Origin: an uncultured Sulfurovum sp.
GTDB taxonomy: Bacteria > Campylobacterota > Campylobacteria > Campylobacterales > Sulfurovaceae
Length of the DNA: 64,000 bases
Reading direction: 5' to 3'
Assembly: GCA_902727855.1 (NCBI GenBank)
Contig: CACVAS010000105.1
Coordinates: 1 to 64,000, forward strand
This document shows, one piece after another, positions 44,087-53,466 of the stretch; positions within the stretch are counted from its first letter, which is position 1, and every line of letters begins with the position of its first letter. A program made the position numbers and the translations under genes. The notes beneath the pieces are model-generated. The model was not told the DNA's origin. It saw only the letters and a program-made list of their open reading frames with translations, and did not search any database.

Positions 44087-44739
44087 TTATTTTCTTTCCC
44101 TAAAATATGATGTAAAAAAAGTATCTGTGCAAAGACAGCTGCAAAGATATTGAGTATAGGTATATAGTTAAAGCCTGCGGCAATCATAGAGAGCATGGTT
44201 GTTCTTTTTGTTTTGTCTTTTAACGTTCTTTTGTCCTCAATGAAGAGACTACTCACATCATAAATAGTTGGTGCCTTCAGGAGTATAGACCATATCCATA
44301 ACATATATACAGCACCTAAAAGTGGCACAAACATCATAGGGAACGTAAATATAAAAAGTACAAAAGCAATCAGTGCAGACTTCAAACTTAAAACAGTAGA
44401 GGTCGTAACGTTTGGACTACCAGTCACTTGTATCTTAGGGTAGTGTTTTTTTGCCAATTTTATCAGCAATGGTTCTATCATAAAAGAAGTCACTACCGAT
44501 ATTGTAATGACAAATATCAGATAAGAGATTGCGACAGAGGCTACTGATGCACCTGTTGTCTTAAGCCAATCCCATGGCAACCAAGAAAGATAGCTGCCAA
44601 TAAATGTATGTATAGTACTCTGCGTAGACCATAATATTAAAGCAGTAATGACTAAAGAGATAAGCCCTACTTTAATGACAAAAAGTAGTACAGTAGCAGA
44701 GAGTATGTCTTTAAAACTTTTTCCTATGGTTCGTGTCAT
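44083..44739 (-). CDS. EI24/CysZ-like integral membrane protein
   Basis: The 218-residue protein has about four to five membrane segments (17-38, 62-86, 125-150, 185-210) with the EI24-type pattern KSFKDILSATVLLFVIKVG near the start and AAGFNYIPILNIFAAVFAQILFLHHIL at the end. E. coli CysZ of this fold imports sulfate, but the function of epsilonproteobacterial members is not established. It overlaps the gamma carbonic anhydrase gene by four bases. Confidence 0.75.
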   Translation of the reverse strand: MTRTIGKSFKDILSATVLLFVIKVGLISLVITALILWSTQSTIHTFIGSYLSWLPWDWLKTTGASVASVAISYLIFVITISVVTSFMIEPLLIKLAKKHYPKIQVTGSPNVTTSTVLSLKSALIAFVLFIFTFPMMFVPLLGAVYMLWIWSILLKAPTIYDVSSLFIEDKRTLKDKTKRTTMLSMIAAGFNYIPILNIFAAVFAQILFLHHILGKENN

Positions 44740-45263
44740 GAGAGATACTCATTTTTAAATGTGACATAACGTGTAGCAGAAGCATAGAGCTCTGCCACTT
44801 CTTCATCGGTGAGTTGACGTACAACTTTGGCAGGACTTCCCATAATGAGACTTCTAGGAGGAAACTTTTTGCCTTTTGTCACAAGTGAGGAAGCACCTAC
44901 TATAGACTCTTTTCCTATGACTGCACCATCGAGTATAGTGGCACTCATGCCTATAAGACAGGCGTCTTCTATAGTACACCCATGAAGCATGACTCTATGA
45001 CCTACAGTTACATCGTTACCTATGATGGTAGGGTGCCCATCACTTTCGTCTGGTTTCTTATGATGGGTGACGTGAATCATACTGAGGTCTTGTATGTTGC
45101 TTCTGTCGCCTATGTGTATGTGATGCACATCTCCACGCACCACACACCCAAACCATACAGCAGCGTCTTCACCCATGACTGTACGTCCAATGACAGAAGC
45201 CCCTTGGGCTACCCATGCGTTTTTACCTAGAGTCGGTGTCCAATGTTTAAAGTCTAAAATCAT
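44736..45263 (-). CDS. Gamma carbonic anhydrase-like hexapeptide-repeat protein
   Basis: The 175-residue protein is a left-handed beta helix. It has repeated hexapeptides (GASVIGRTVMGEDAAVWFGCVVRGD, HIHIGDRSNIQDLSMIHV) and histidines in HVTHH and VGHRVMLHGC placed as in the Zn-binding site of YrdA/PaaY-type proteins. It may hydrate CO2 or be a metal-binding homologue without that activity. It lies between ppk and the EI24-like gene. Confidence 0.87.
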   Translation of the reverse strand: MILDFKHWTPTLGKNAWVAQGASVIGRTVMGEDAAVWFGCVVRGDVHHIHIGDRSNIQDLSMIHVTHHKKPDESDGHPTIIGNDVTVGHRVMLHGCTIEDACLIGMSATILDGAVIGKESIVGASSLVTKGKKFPPRSLIMGSPAKVVRQLTDEEVAELYASATRYVTFKNEYLS

Positions 45264-45271
45264 ATCTGTCC

Positions 45272-47359
45272 TTACGATTCTTTGAGTATTTTTTTTGCCA
45301 AACGATTGACGTAGTCTGGTGTCTCTTTTTTGGTTTTGTCATGTATCTTAGAGACATACTCTTCTAAAACACAGTGGTTATTGACCTCTTTGCCTAAAGG
45401 TAAAACCTTCGTATAGTTTCCGTCACTTTGAAGTTCCCAACGCAAAGAGTTGTCTGCAAGTTGAAGCCTAAGAATCTGCTCTATTTTCTGGGAAAGTTTC
45501 TTTTCCAGTATTGGGGTCATGAGTTCTATACGACGTATGAGGTTACGTGGCATAAGGTCAGCAGATGAAATGTAACAGCCTACCTTGTCATTTTTAAAAT
45601 AATAGATACGCGCATGCTCTAAGTATTTACCTATGACAGAAGAGACTTTTATATTGTCAGAGACACCTTTAACCCCAGGTTTTAAACAACATATACCACG
45701 AATAATAAGGTCAATTTTACATCCTTCTTGAGACGCCAAGTAGAGTGCTTTAATAATGTTTGAATCCACAAGAGAGTTGGCTTTTAAAATAATGTGACCC
45801 TCCAAACCATGTTGACTCTCTTGCTCTATGAGTTTAATGAGTTTCGGTTTAATTTGTTTTGGAGACATAAAAAGAGGGTCTAATGTCGTGTGCGTAGAAA
45901 AACCTGTTAAAAAATGGAAAAATTGCGTAGCATCTGTAGAAAATATTTTTCTAGAGGTAAAGTATGAGATATCGGTATATATTTTTGCTGTACTTGGATT
46001 GTAATTACCAGTGGCTAGATGTACATAACTTTTGAGTTTTGAGCCGGTACGTTTAATGACTTGGGCAATTTTGGCATGCACTTTAAGCCCAGGGATACCG
46101 TAAACCACATGTGCACCTGCCTCTTCTAGTGCTTTGGCCCATCGTAGGTTATTTTCTTCATCAAAACGTGCTTTAAGTTCTACAAGCACCATGACTTGTT
46201 TTCCATCTCGTATCGCATCTATGAGTGCTTTGACAATTGGTGACTTTTGTCCTGCACGGTAAAGCGTCATACGAATAGCAAGCGTCTCGGGATCTGCGGC
46301 ACCTTGTTTTATGAACTGTACAACCGGCTCAAAAGAATCAAAAGGGTGGTAGAGTAAAACATCTTCCTTGTCTATGGCTTCAAAGATATTATTTGCGTCC
46401 AGTGGAGGCAGTGTTTTAGGATTAAAAGTAGGTAGTACTAGATGTGAGAGAGCCTTGTCACCCACTATTTGCCACAAAGAACCCAAATGTAAGGGGAGTG
46501 TCTTGTAGGAGTAGATGTCTTTGTCATCAAGGTTTAGGTGTGAAAGTAGAAACTTGGTTAGCTTTTTATTTGCATCTTCTCTGAGCTCTAAACGGATAAG
46601 TGAACCCTTGTTTCTCGAACGTAGTCCTTCTTCAAGAAGTTGTAAGAAGTCATCTGCTTCCTCTTCTTCTATCTCTATGTCTGCATTTCTAGTGACCCTA
46701 AAAGGTGTAGAAGCGTGTGGTGTAAACCCAGGAAAAACTTCAGAGGCAAAATGAACAACCACGGACTCTATGGGTACAAAAGTTTGCCCAATCTGCAAAA
46801 ACCTAGGAAGAATCCTAGGTATACGTATTAGCCCATGTTTGACATTTTTCAACGCATCTTTGAGTGTAAGAGCCAGACCAAAACTAAGGTTATTTAAATG
46901 AGGAAAAGGGTGTGTTGCATCTACAGCTATGGGGATGATAACAGGGTAAATTTCATTAAAAAATACCTCTTTGAGTGTGGCTTTTTCTTTGTCATTTAAT
47001 GTGTCATAGTTTTTGATATGTACATCATTTTCATGTAGTTTAGAGACAATAGAAGTGTAACATATCTCTAGCACTTGATGCTCTTTATGTAGGTAGGTAT
47101 GTATCTCATTAAGCTGTTCAAGTGGCGTGAGCTTTGCTGCACCTGTCTCTTGTATGCGTGCTTTATAGAGTGCCTTAAGACCCGCAACACGTATCATGTA
47201 AAACTCATCTAGGTTTGTACCGTAGATGGCTAAAAACTTTAGACGTTCAAGTGGAGGAAGCTTCTCATCAAGCGCTTGAGCGAGTACACGAGAGTTAAAC
47301 TGAAGCCATGAGAGTTCACGGTTAAAATAGAGTTGCGACGAGTCGAGATCATGAGCCAT
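45272..47359 (-). CDS. ppk: Polyphosphate kinase 1
   Basis: Ppk1 polymerises the gamma phosphate of ATP into polyphosphate. The 695-residue product has the four domains: YFNRELSWLQFNSRVL (N), the head domain, and two phospholipase D-like catalytic domains. GLKVHAKIAQVIKR contains the autophosphorylated histidine, and ATGNYNPSTAKIYTDISYFT and PRNLIRRIELMTPI complete the signature. Complete, with ATG start. It is separated by 84 bases from the HepT-like gene upstream. Confidence 0.96.
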   Translation of the reverse strand: MAHDLDSSQLYFNRELSWLQFNSRVLAQALDEKLPPLERLKFLAIYGTNLDEFYMIRVAGLKALYKARIQETGAAKLTPLEQLNEIHTYLHKEHQVLEICYTSIVSKLHENDVHIKNYDTLNDKEKATLKEVFFNEIYPVIIPIAVDATHPFPHLNNLSFGLALTLKDALKNVKHGLIRIPRILPRFLQIGQTFVPIESVVVHFASEVFPGFTPHASTPFRVTRNADIEIEEEEADDFLQLLEEGLRSRNKGSLIRLELREDANKKLTKFLLSHLNLDDKDIYSYKTLPLHLGSLWQIVGDKALSHLVLPTFNPKTLPPLDANNIFEAIDKEDVLLYHPFDSFEPVVQFIKQGAADPETLAIRMTLYRAGQKSPIVKALIDAIRDGKQVMVLVELKARFDEENNLRWAKALEEAGAHVVYGIPGLKVHAKIAQVIKRTGSKLKSYVHLATGNYNPSTAKIYTDISYFTSRKIFSTDATQFFHFLTGFSTHTTLDPLFMSPKQIKPKLIKLIEQESQHGLEGHIILKANSLVDSNIIKALYLASQEGCKIDLIIRGICCLKPGVKGVSDNIKVSSVIGKYLEHARIYYFKNDKVGCYISSADLMPRNLIRRIELMTPILEKKLSQKIEQILRLQLADNSLRWELQSDGNYTKVLPLGKEVNNHCVLEEYVSKIHDKTKKETPDYVNRLAKKILKES

Positions 47360-47443
47360 ATGGTGTACCTACTATACTAAATATTTACACGCATTATAGC
47401 AAAATAAATCTATAGTTTTTTCCCAAAAAGCAAACGGTCATAG

Positions 47444-47815
47444 CTAGGGATAATCATTTAAAATTTCTTTTAGAACAGTTTGTAGGTTTAATATATGTTC
47501 TGTTGTTACCTCATAAACAACTTCAGCATTCAAATCAAAATAATGATGAGATAAAATATCACGCATGCCTGCTACTTCACGCCAAGGAATAGTTGTATAA
47601 TTTTTAAAAAGTTTTTTATCTGTTTCTTTGTCAATTTTTTTGACAGCTTCACCTATCGCTATAAGTTGCATACATATACTATCGAGTAACATCAAGCTAT
47701 TGTCATCTTGTAGATAATCATCTATAGAACAAATATCACGATTTCTATGTAATATTTTTTCTGTTGCATCTATCATATGATGAAGTAAATCAATGACTAT
47801 TTCTTTATCATACAT
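47444..47815 (-). CDS. HepT-like RNase toxin, pair 1
   Basis: The 123-residue helical protein (DUF86) has the HEPN RNase motif R-x4-H-x-Y at Arg85, His90 and Tyr92 (RDILSHHYF), preceded by IPWREVAGMRD. In known HepT/MntA modules this is an RNase toxin that the nucleotidyltransferase antitoxin inactivates by adding AMP to the tyrosine. It overlaps the MntA-like gene by eight bases. Confidence 0.9.
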   Translation of the reverse strand: MYDKEIVIDLLHHMIDATEKILHRNRDICSIDDYLQDDNSLMLLDSICMQLIAIGEAVKKIDKETDKKLFKNYTTIPWREVAGMRDILSHHYFDLNAEVVYEVTTEHILNLQTVLKEILNDYP

Positions 47816-48098
47816 AGATGGCTTCTTTTTCTATCCGCTCTTTTAAGAGGTTGTTCATTCTGTCTCTCATTTGAACAATGTCTACATGGGTATTAAAATA
47901 TTCTTCTATATCATTTTTTATAGCAATTAGTCCAAACATTGTACTTTTATTTAAATCTACAACGATGTCTATATCACTTTTAGATGTGGCTTGATTACGT
48001 GCGTATGACCCAAATATACCTATATTTTTTACATGATACATTCTTTCAAATCTCTCTTTATTTTGTGTTAAATAATCTAAAATTTGTTTTTGTGTCAT
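47808..48098 (-). CDS. MntA-like nucleotidyltransferase antitoxin, pair 1
   Basis: The 96-residue protein has the minimal nucleotidyltransferase motif GS-x10-D-x-D: Gly30-Ser31 and Asp42/Asp44 in FGSYARNQATSKSDIDIVVDL. In HepT/MntA systems it AMPylates the toxin. It is the first gene of the pair, transcribed toward ppk. Confidence 0.9.
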   Translation of the reverse strand: MTQKQILDYLTQNKERFERMYHVKNIGIFGSYARNQATSKSDIDIVVDLNKSTMFGLIAIKNDIEEYFNTHVDIVQMRDRMNNLLKERIEKEAIYV

Positions 48099-48178
48099 AC
48101 TTGAATCCTCATAGCTTCATTTCATGTATTATATCAAAAACCTTGTTTGTTTTTTAGTTTGGAGTATGATAGGCATTC

Positions 48179-48249
48179 TGTAGCTTGGATACTACAAACC
48201 TATGTGAGTTCTTTCACAGTCTCATGACGGATGGGAATGAGCTAGGTTT
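48179..48249. repeat. Structured intergenic element: nested inverted repeats
   Basis: AAACCTA (48196-48202) and TAGGTTT (48243-48249) form an outer stem. It encloses two hairpins: TGTGA/TCACA (48203-48218) and CTCAT/ATGAG (48221-48241). A further hairpin TGTAG/CTACA (48179-48196) abuts it. Together they make a three-way-junction-like fold between the island's 182-residue ORF and MntA pair 1. No protein gene is present from 48099 to 48259. Confidence 0.55.
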
Positions 48250-48259
48250 TCATATTGCC

Positions 48260-48808
48260 TTAAACTTCTATATCTACATCAGTACAAAATAAATGTATTA
48301 TATCATTTGCCAGTTTCTTATTACTTGACATAATTTCTATCTGTATTTTCTCTTTTATCTTAAAAATCGAAACATCTGAACTATCATTATCATTCTTTAT
48401 ATAGATGAGACATTGTTTACTAGCTATCTTTTCATATGATTTTTTGTACTCATAATTTAATTCTATGTCTTTAATATGATTTTCTTGATTTAAAAATGGA
48501 AATAAGTTAAGGGTAAGTACATCAGTACCTTTATTTTGGTCTATACTTGTAAACAAAAAAGAAGTTGATCTGTGGTTTGTAAATTCATATGTATCAATTT
48601 GTTTTCTAAAAGGTAAAGCTGAAAAAGTATCTTGTATTGGTATACCTTCTTGACTCACAGACGACAAATGCATATTGTCTGGTATAAGGATTTCAATATT
48701 ACTGATATAAATCTTTTTTAAATAAAAAGCTCCTTTTATATACAAAATTGCATAAATGATACAAAATATGAGTATTACTGATAGTATACGAATGATATTT
48801 TTTATCAT
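48260..48808 (-). CDS. Membrane-anchored protein paired with the Rhs gene, possible immunity
   Basis: The 182-residue protein has one N-terminal membrane helix (5-25, IIRILSVILIFCIIYAILYI). A mostly beta-like extracytoplasmic region of about 155 residues follows. I recognise no family. Its start overlaps the stop of the Rhs gene by four bases, so the two are translated together. The gene immediately after an Rhs toxin gene is commonly its immunity protein, and a membrane-anchored one fits a toxin acting in the periplasm or membrane. This is inference from position. Confidence 0.5.
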   Translation of the reverse strand: MIKNIIRILSVILIFCIIYAILYIKGAFYLKKIYISNIEILIPDNMHLSSVSQEGIPIQDTFSALPFRKQIDTYEFTNHRSTSFLFTSIDQNKGTDVLTLNLFPFLNQENHIKDIELNYEYKKSYEKIASKQCLIYIKNDNDSSDVSIFKIKEKIQIEIMSSNKKLANDIIHLFCTDVDIEV

Positions 48809-51800
48809 CTTAAAGGTACCGAAAGTATTGGTCTGTGTAATAAATCCAATATTTTTTTGTCAATTTCAAGAATTCTTTGTTTACAATCATTTTGTTCATC
48901 TTCTGTACAACCGCAGTTCAATAAAATATCATGCACTAATTTATCTCTTCCTAGACGAAGATAATGTGTATAGAGACTATATTCAATACCTCCTCTTATA
49001 TCAAGAAAAAAATCTAGAGTAACTGCACCTGCTATTAAGAGATTAACATATAACCCACTAGGATCCACAAAATTCACAGGATCCCCCAAAACATACCCAT
49101 ACAAATTCGAGTCACCACCACTAAACCCAATAGGATCTTTAGCTGTCCACTTACCAACATACGCGTCATAATCTCTATACCCAAAGCGTGTTAGTTTTGT
49201 ATCTGTATCATACAATCCACCTGCAAAACCAAATGGTACTTTGAAGTCTGGGTTACTGTCTTTGAGTATGTTTCCGTAGGTGTCGTAGGTTATCTCTTTT
49301 ATGTTTTGTCCATAGGCATTGGTAACGACTCTTAATGTACCCACTTGGTCGTAGTGTAGGTAGTAGGTTTGGTTGTGCATGGTCATGCTAAGTGGCATAC
49401 GTCTGTCACTGTACGCAAAGCGTTGGAGTAAGGCATCATCTTTGTCGTAAATAGCTAGCAAGGTGGTGAGGTCTTTCCATAAGTATTTTTCTACTACTTG
49501 ACCATCTATGAGTTTGGCTACTCTTTGGTTAAGGGCATTGTGTTTGTAAGTGATGGTTTGGCTAGGAGTGATGACCTCTTTTAACTCTCCACGGCTACCA
49601 TACTCATAGGTTGTTGTACCCTCAGGTGTGACTTTCTCTTGGAGGTAGCCATCATTATCGTAACGGTAGGTGTTATCTCCATAGACTTCTAGTTGGTCAT
49701 CTAATGTGTAAGATGCTACGGTAGTCACACCGTGCACGGTAGCAGAGGCTCTGTTACCATTGGCATCATAGCTGTAGTGTTCTACCAGTTTCCCGCTATC
49801 TTTTACATGGGTAAGCCTATTGCGTTTGTCATAGGTGTATGTAAAGCTATGTGCCCCAGCACCACGTGAATTTTCATATTTCCACTGTATTTGTCCTGCT
49901 TTATTTTCTTGGGTGTAGTTAAAGTACTGAAAACGATTATCATAATACCAGTGTGACCCATAACCATAATAGGCATCTGAGTAAGTGACTTGAAAGTTCC
50001 CCTCTTTGTACATGGTGTAGTTACTCCAAGGGCTATAGATTCGTTTTATGTGTATGTCACCGGCTTGTGTCATTTCATTGTCTAGGTTATAGAGGTAGTT
50101 TGAGGTTTTACCTGCGTAGGTTATGCTCTTTGTTAAAAAGTCATTGTTATAGCTATAGTTTATAGTCTCTTCCAATAGACCACTTTGTACTATAGAAGTG
50201 AGTAGTGTTCCATCATACGTAAACTGCATATTTTCAATGCCAGATGTAATGTTACTAGGGTTAGATTGACAGTCATATTCATAGTCTGTTCTACCTTCAG
50301 GGTAGAGAATAGAGTCTATGTTACCGTTACTATAGTGATAGTCTATAGTTTTGTTGCTTGGTTTAATGACTTGCGTGACTCTTCTCTGCTTGTCATAGTG
50401 GTAGGTAGTGGCTTTTTGTAGGGGGCTAGTGTAGTTGGTACGTTTGTTTACACCATTGTAAGCAAAGTCATGTTCTGTGGCTGAAGGTGTAATGAGTGTG
50501 GTCATGTTACCATTTTTGTCATACACATACTGTAGTGTATGGCTATTGGCATAGCGTATTTCATTCACTCTACCAAGTACATCATAAGCATAGGTTGTTG
50601 TCTTACCTACTGGGTCGGTGACTGTATGTAAATGACCATCTGCATCATAGGTGTACCGTGTGATCCTACCTTTAAACTTCTCTTGGATGACTCGCCCTTT
50701 GTTGTCGTACTGGTAGTATGTTGCATAGTCGGTAAATGGTTTTACTTTAAAAAGAGGTTCACTTTTGATGATATGTCTGTTTTGTGCATCATAGGTGATG
50801 GTGGCTTTTTTACCCTCTGGTGTGAGTGTTGTTTGTGTCTGTGTATCATAGTCTCGTGTGAGTGTTTGGGTTTTGTTGTTTGTTGTGGTGGTACGGGTGA
50901 TGCGTTGGGCATTATTTTGGTAGTCTATGTTGTATGTACTTTCTTTACGTAAGCCACTAGGTGTTGTAACACTGTTAGAAGTAAGTACTTTATGTTGGGT
51001 AAAGGTATCTTTGTAAAGCGTGCCATCGTTATTTTTTCTGTACTGTTTTATGGTTTTCATGCCACAACTTTGTGTGCTACTCATGCTGTTGTCTATGGCA
51101 GTCTCATAGTGTATGACTTCACCCGAAGGGAGTATCTTGTCTGTTTTGAGTATGCCGTTTGTGACAAAGTGGTTTTTGTAGACAATGGTGTCGCCACTAG
51201 CACGCACTACAGCATTTGAACCATAGGTAGGGTTAGAGGTCGACGTAAAGTTCCATTCTCCTTCTTCTGCGTCTATGACTTTCACAATATGTCCAAAGGT
51301 ATTGTAAAAATGTAAAAATCTGTTGCCATTGGGTTCATGTTCTATGGTCATGAGATGGTTCTCATATTCAAAACTATAGGAGCTTGTATCTTCGTACTGT
51401 ACTTCTGTTAAATCACCGTTATTATCTATGCTTAAAAGTGTTCTTTGTCCCGTTGGAGCAGTGATTGACGTGACTAACCCCTCACTGTCTCGTTCTAAAG
51501 TGGTTATTTGTCCATAAATATCGTTAACTGTTACCAGTTTACCCATATTGTCGTACCCAAAAGTGTTTATCTTCTCTTTTGTGTAGACATTTTGCGTATA
51601 GAGTAGTTGCCCCATAGTATTGAAAATCATCTCTTTTGAGCCAGTTTTGACTAGGCTTACATTGCCATCGGTCATGGGTTCTACTACATACAGTGAGCCA
51701 GAACCGTAGTAAAGTTTGTTGTCTCGAAGCTGTGCATGTGCACTTATGCTCCATCCATGGGCTATGGTTGTGTCGTCTTTGTTGCTAGAAGCGTAGTGTA

Positions 51801-53025
51801 GTTGCATAGAGCTACCAGCTATGGCTATGTCTTCATGAAAAGCATTGTTATGTGGTGAGACATAAGAGCTTATGGGTTCATCTGTCTCTTTAGGACAAAT
51901 GCTTGTAAGGCATCGGTATTCATCTTTACACTCTACGCGTCTTTGTTGTTGCTCGTAGTTGGGGTAAGTGGCACAGGTTGAAGTGCCATTTTCTCCTTCC
52001 ACCCAAGACAATACCACAGACTGGTTCTCTGCTTTTGGAGGAAAGTCTGTGTTAGGCTCCGTACAAGTAGGAGGTGCTAAACATAAAGCGTTCACACAAC
52101 AGTTAGTTCTGCTTGTTGAATGCCATGCACCATTGGCATCTTCACATACTTGGTCTGCTTGTATGCTTTGGTCTGCCTCCATACAGCTATTTTTACTGTT
52201 TATAATCTCCAAACCTTTAGGGTAATTATATGTTTCATCAGGCTCGGTACAGTCATCGTCTCTACAAACAGGCGGTGTACTGTTCATGTCTAAGGTTTCA
52301 TCTTCATCACACACAGGTGTAGAGACATAACATCTCTTATTTTCCCCACAACAGCCTGTAGTCCACGACTGTACGAGTACACCAGATGCATTGGCATCTG
52401 TACACGCTTCAGATAAAGTATCGTCTTCATCTTCACAAGATACAGAATCCACAAGTTCCCAATGGGTAGTGTTGGTGTCTTCTGGAGGTGCTGGAGTTGG
52501 GTCGGAGGGCTGAGGGCAGTATTTACATCTTTTTCTGATTCTACAGTCATATTTTGATTCTTCTATAGTTCCATTTAAATCAAAACATGCTACTTCATAT
52601 TCTTTCCCTTGACTGTTAATATTATTATCATAGTCTGTAACAAACCATGGACCGAAATAATGATATTCTTCTTCATCATTTGGAAATTCCATATCTTCTT
52701 CTGTACAGACACAATGTTCATGGTGTCCTACAAGTGCATAATGTGTTGTTGTTATATATGGATTATTATCAATATAAGTAATTTTTCGTTTAAAGTAACG
52801 TCTAGAACTATTTCTAATGCAATCATAATATTCTTCTTCAGGTAGTGCATTTTGAGTCCATATACCTGTTGTCCATTCTCTATGATGTTCAGGATAAAGC
52901 AGTTTCCAGTTATCTGTATAACAAAAACAGTTGTCGTATCCAGGTTTATTTGTTTCTATAGAATGCAAGTAATCAATATTTAATATCAATGCAAATATAA
53001 GTCCTAAAAGTATCTTCTTCATCAA
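48805..53025 (-). CDS. Secreted YD-repeat (Rhs) protein
   Basis: The 1406-residue protein starts with a Sec-type signal peptide (MMKKILLGLIFALILNIDYLHS). Residues about 30-375 are Cys-rich with repeated C-x-x-x-CC-like patterns (GCCGENKRC, NCCVNALC). From about 385 to 1240 come YD repeats (GRVIQEKFKGRITRYTYDADGH and many like it) that build a closed Rhs shell. The Rhs-associated core follows: DTDTKLTRFGYRDYDAYVGKWTAKDPIG to LGDPVNFVDPSGL, ending at residue 1325. The last 81 residues are a unique tail with a hydrophobic segment (VNLLIAGAVTLDFFL) and a small Cys-containing domain, the usual toxin position. It lies between two MntA/HepT pairs. The toxin activity is not identifiable. Confidence 0.88.
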   Translation of the reverse strand: MMKKILLGLIFALILNIDYLHSIETNKPGYDNCFCYTDNWKLLYPEHHREWTTGIWTQNALPEEEYYDCIRNSSRRYFKRKITYIDNNPYITTTHYALVGHHEHCVCTEEDMEFPNDEEEYHYFGPWFVTDYDNNINSQGKEYEVACFDLNGTIEESKYDCRIRKRCKYCPQPSDPTPAPPEDTNTTHWELVDSVSCEDEDDTLSEACTDANASGVLVQSWTTGCCGENKRCYVSTPVCDEDETLDMNSTPPVCRDDDCTEPDETYNYPKGLEIINSKNSCMEADQSIQADQVCEDANGAWHSTSRTNCCVNALCLAPPTCTEPNTDFPPKAENQSVVLSWVEGENGTSTCATYPNYEQQQRRVECKDEYRCLTSICPKETDEPISSYVSPHNNAFHEDIAIAGSSMQLHYASSNKDDTTIAHGWSISAHAQLRDNKLYYGSGSLYVVEPMTDGNVSLVKTGSKEMIFNTMGQLLYTQNVYTKEKINTFGYDNMGKLVTVNDIYGQITTLERDSEGLVTSITAPTGQRTLLSIDNNGDLTEVQYEDTSSYSFEYENHLMTIEHEPNGNRFLHFYNTFGHIVKVIDAEEGEWNFTSTSNPTYGSNAVVRASGDTIVYKNHFVTNGILKTDKILPSGEVIHYETAIDNSMSSTQSCGMKTIKQYRKNNDGTLYKDTFTQHKVLTSNSVTTPSGLRKESTYNIDYQNNAQRITRTTTTNNKTQTLTRDYDTQTQTTLTPEGKKATITYDAQNRHIIKSEPLFKVKPFTDYATYYQYDNKGRVIQEKFKGRITRYTYDADGHLHTVTDPVGKTTTYAYDVLGRVNEIRYANSHTLQYVYDKNGNMTTLITPSATEHDFAYNGVNKRTNYTSPLQKATTYHYDKQRRVTQVIKPSNKTIDYHYSNGNIDSILYPEGRTDYEYDCQSNPSNITSGIENMQFTYDGTLLTSIVQSGLLEETINYSYNNDFLTKSITYAGKTSNYLYNLDNEMTQAGDIHIKRIYSPWSNYTMYKEGNFQVTYSDAYYGYGSHWYYDNRFQYFNYTQENKAGQIQWKYENSRGAGAHSFTYTYDKRNRLTHVKDSGKLVEHYSYDANGNRASATVHGVTTVASYTLDDQLEVYGDNTYRYDNDGYLQEKVTPEGTTTYEYGSRGELKEVITPSQTITYKHNALNQRVAKLIDGQVVEKYLWKDLTTLLAIYDKDDALLQRFAYSDRRMPLSMTMHNQTYYLHYDQVGTLRVVTNAYGQNIKEITYDTYGNILKDSNPDFKVPFGFAGGLYDTDTKLTRFGYRDYDAYVGKWTAKDPIGFSGGDSNLYGYVLGDPVNFVDPSGLYVNLLIAGAVTLDFFLDIRGGIEYSLYTHYLRLGRDKLVHDILLNCGCTEDEQNDCKQRILEIDKKILDLLHRPILSVPLR

Positions 53026-53106
53026 ACTCTCCCAAATTTAAATAATCATTCGGAAAAAGTATAACACAAAATAATGTGTGTTTACAAAGACTAAACTTTT
53101 GTTTTA

Positions 53107-53466
53107 CTATACTGTTTCTATATCTTTGATGAGTGCATTTATATTGGTTTTAAGTGTAGGTAGGTGATTTGTTATAATATCCCAAAGTTCATCTGCGTCT
53201 ATACCAAAATAGTTATGTGAAACAAGGTTGCGAAAATCTTTTATTTCTCTCCATGGAATATGAGAGTAGCTTTCTTTAAATTGAGGGCTTATTCTTTCAA
53301 TCATCTCACCAATATTGATAAAGTGTATCATCGTCGCATCAAAACTTTTGCTGTCATGATAAAAGTCATCAGCATTTTTACTTGAACTTGAATAAAGGTT
53401 TATTTTTTCAATAGACTCAATGATGGTTTTGAGAGCTAAAAGTTCTTTAGACATATATGACATCAT
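53107..53466 (-). CDS. HepT-like RNase toxin, pair 2
   Basis: The 119-residue DUF86 protein has the HEPN motif Arg79-x4-His84-x-Tyr86 (FRNLVSHNYFG), preceded by IPWREIKD. It is diverged from the HepT of pair 1. It overlaps its MntA partner by 20 bases and is followed, on the same strand, by the Rhs gene. Confidence 0.9.
   Translation of the reverse strand: MMSYMSKELLALKTIIESIEKINLYSSSSKNADDFYHDSKSFDATMIHFINIGEMIERISPQFKESYSHIPWREIKDFRNLVSHNYFGIDADELWDIITNHLPTLKTNINALIKDIETV

Noticed and set aside
48184..48249. An integron attC site
   Set aside because: The outer repeats AAACCTA/TAGGTTT do not match the GTTRRRY/RYYYAAC core sites, and no integron integrase is present.
50632..52845. Several long plus-strand open frames opposite the Rhs gene
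   Set aside because: They are antisense shadows of the YD-repeat coding sequence, with no ribosome-binding sites and no recognisable domains.
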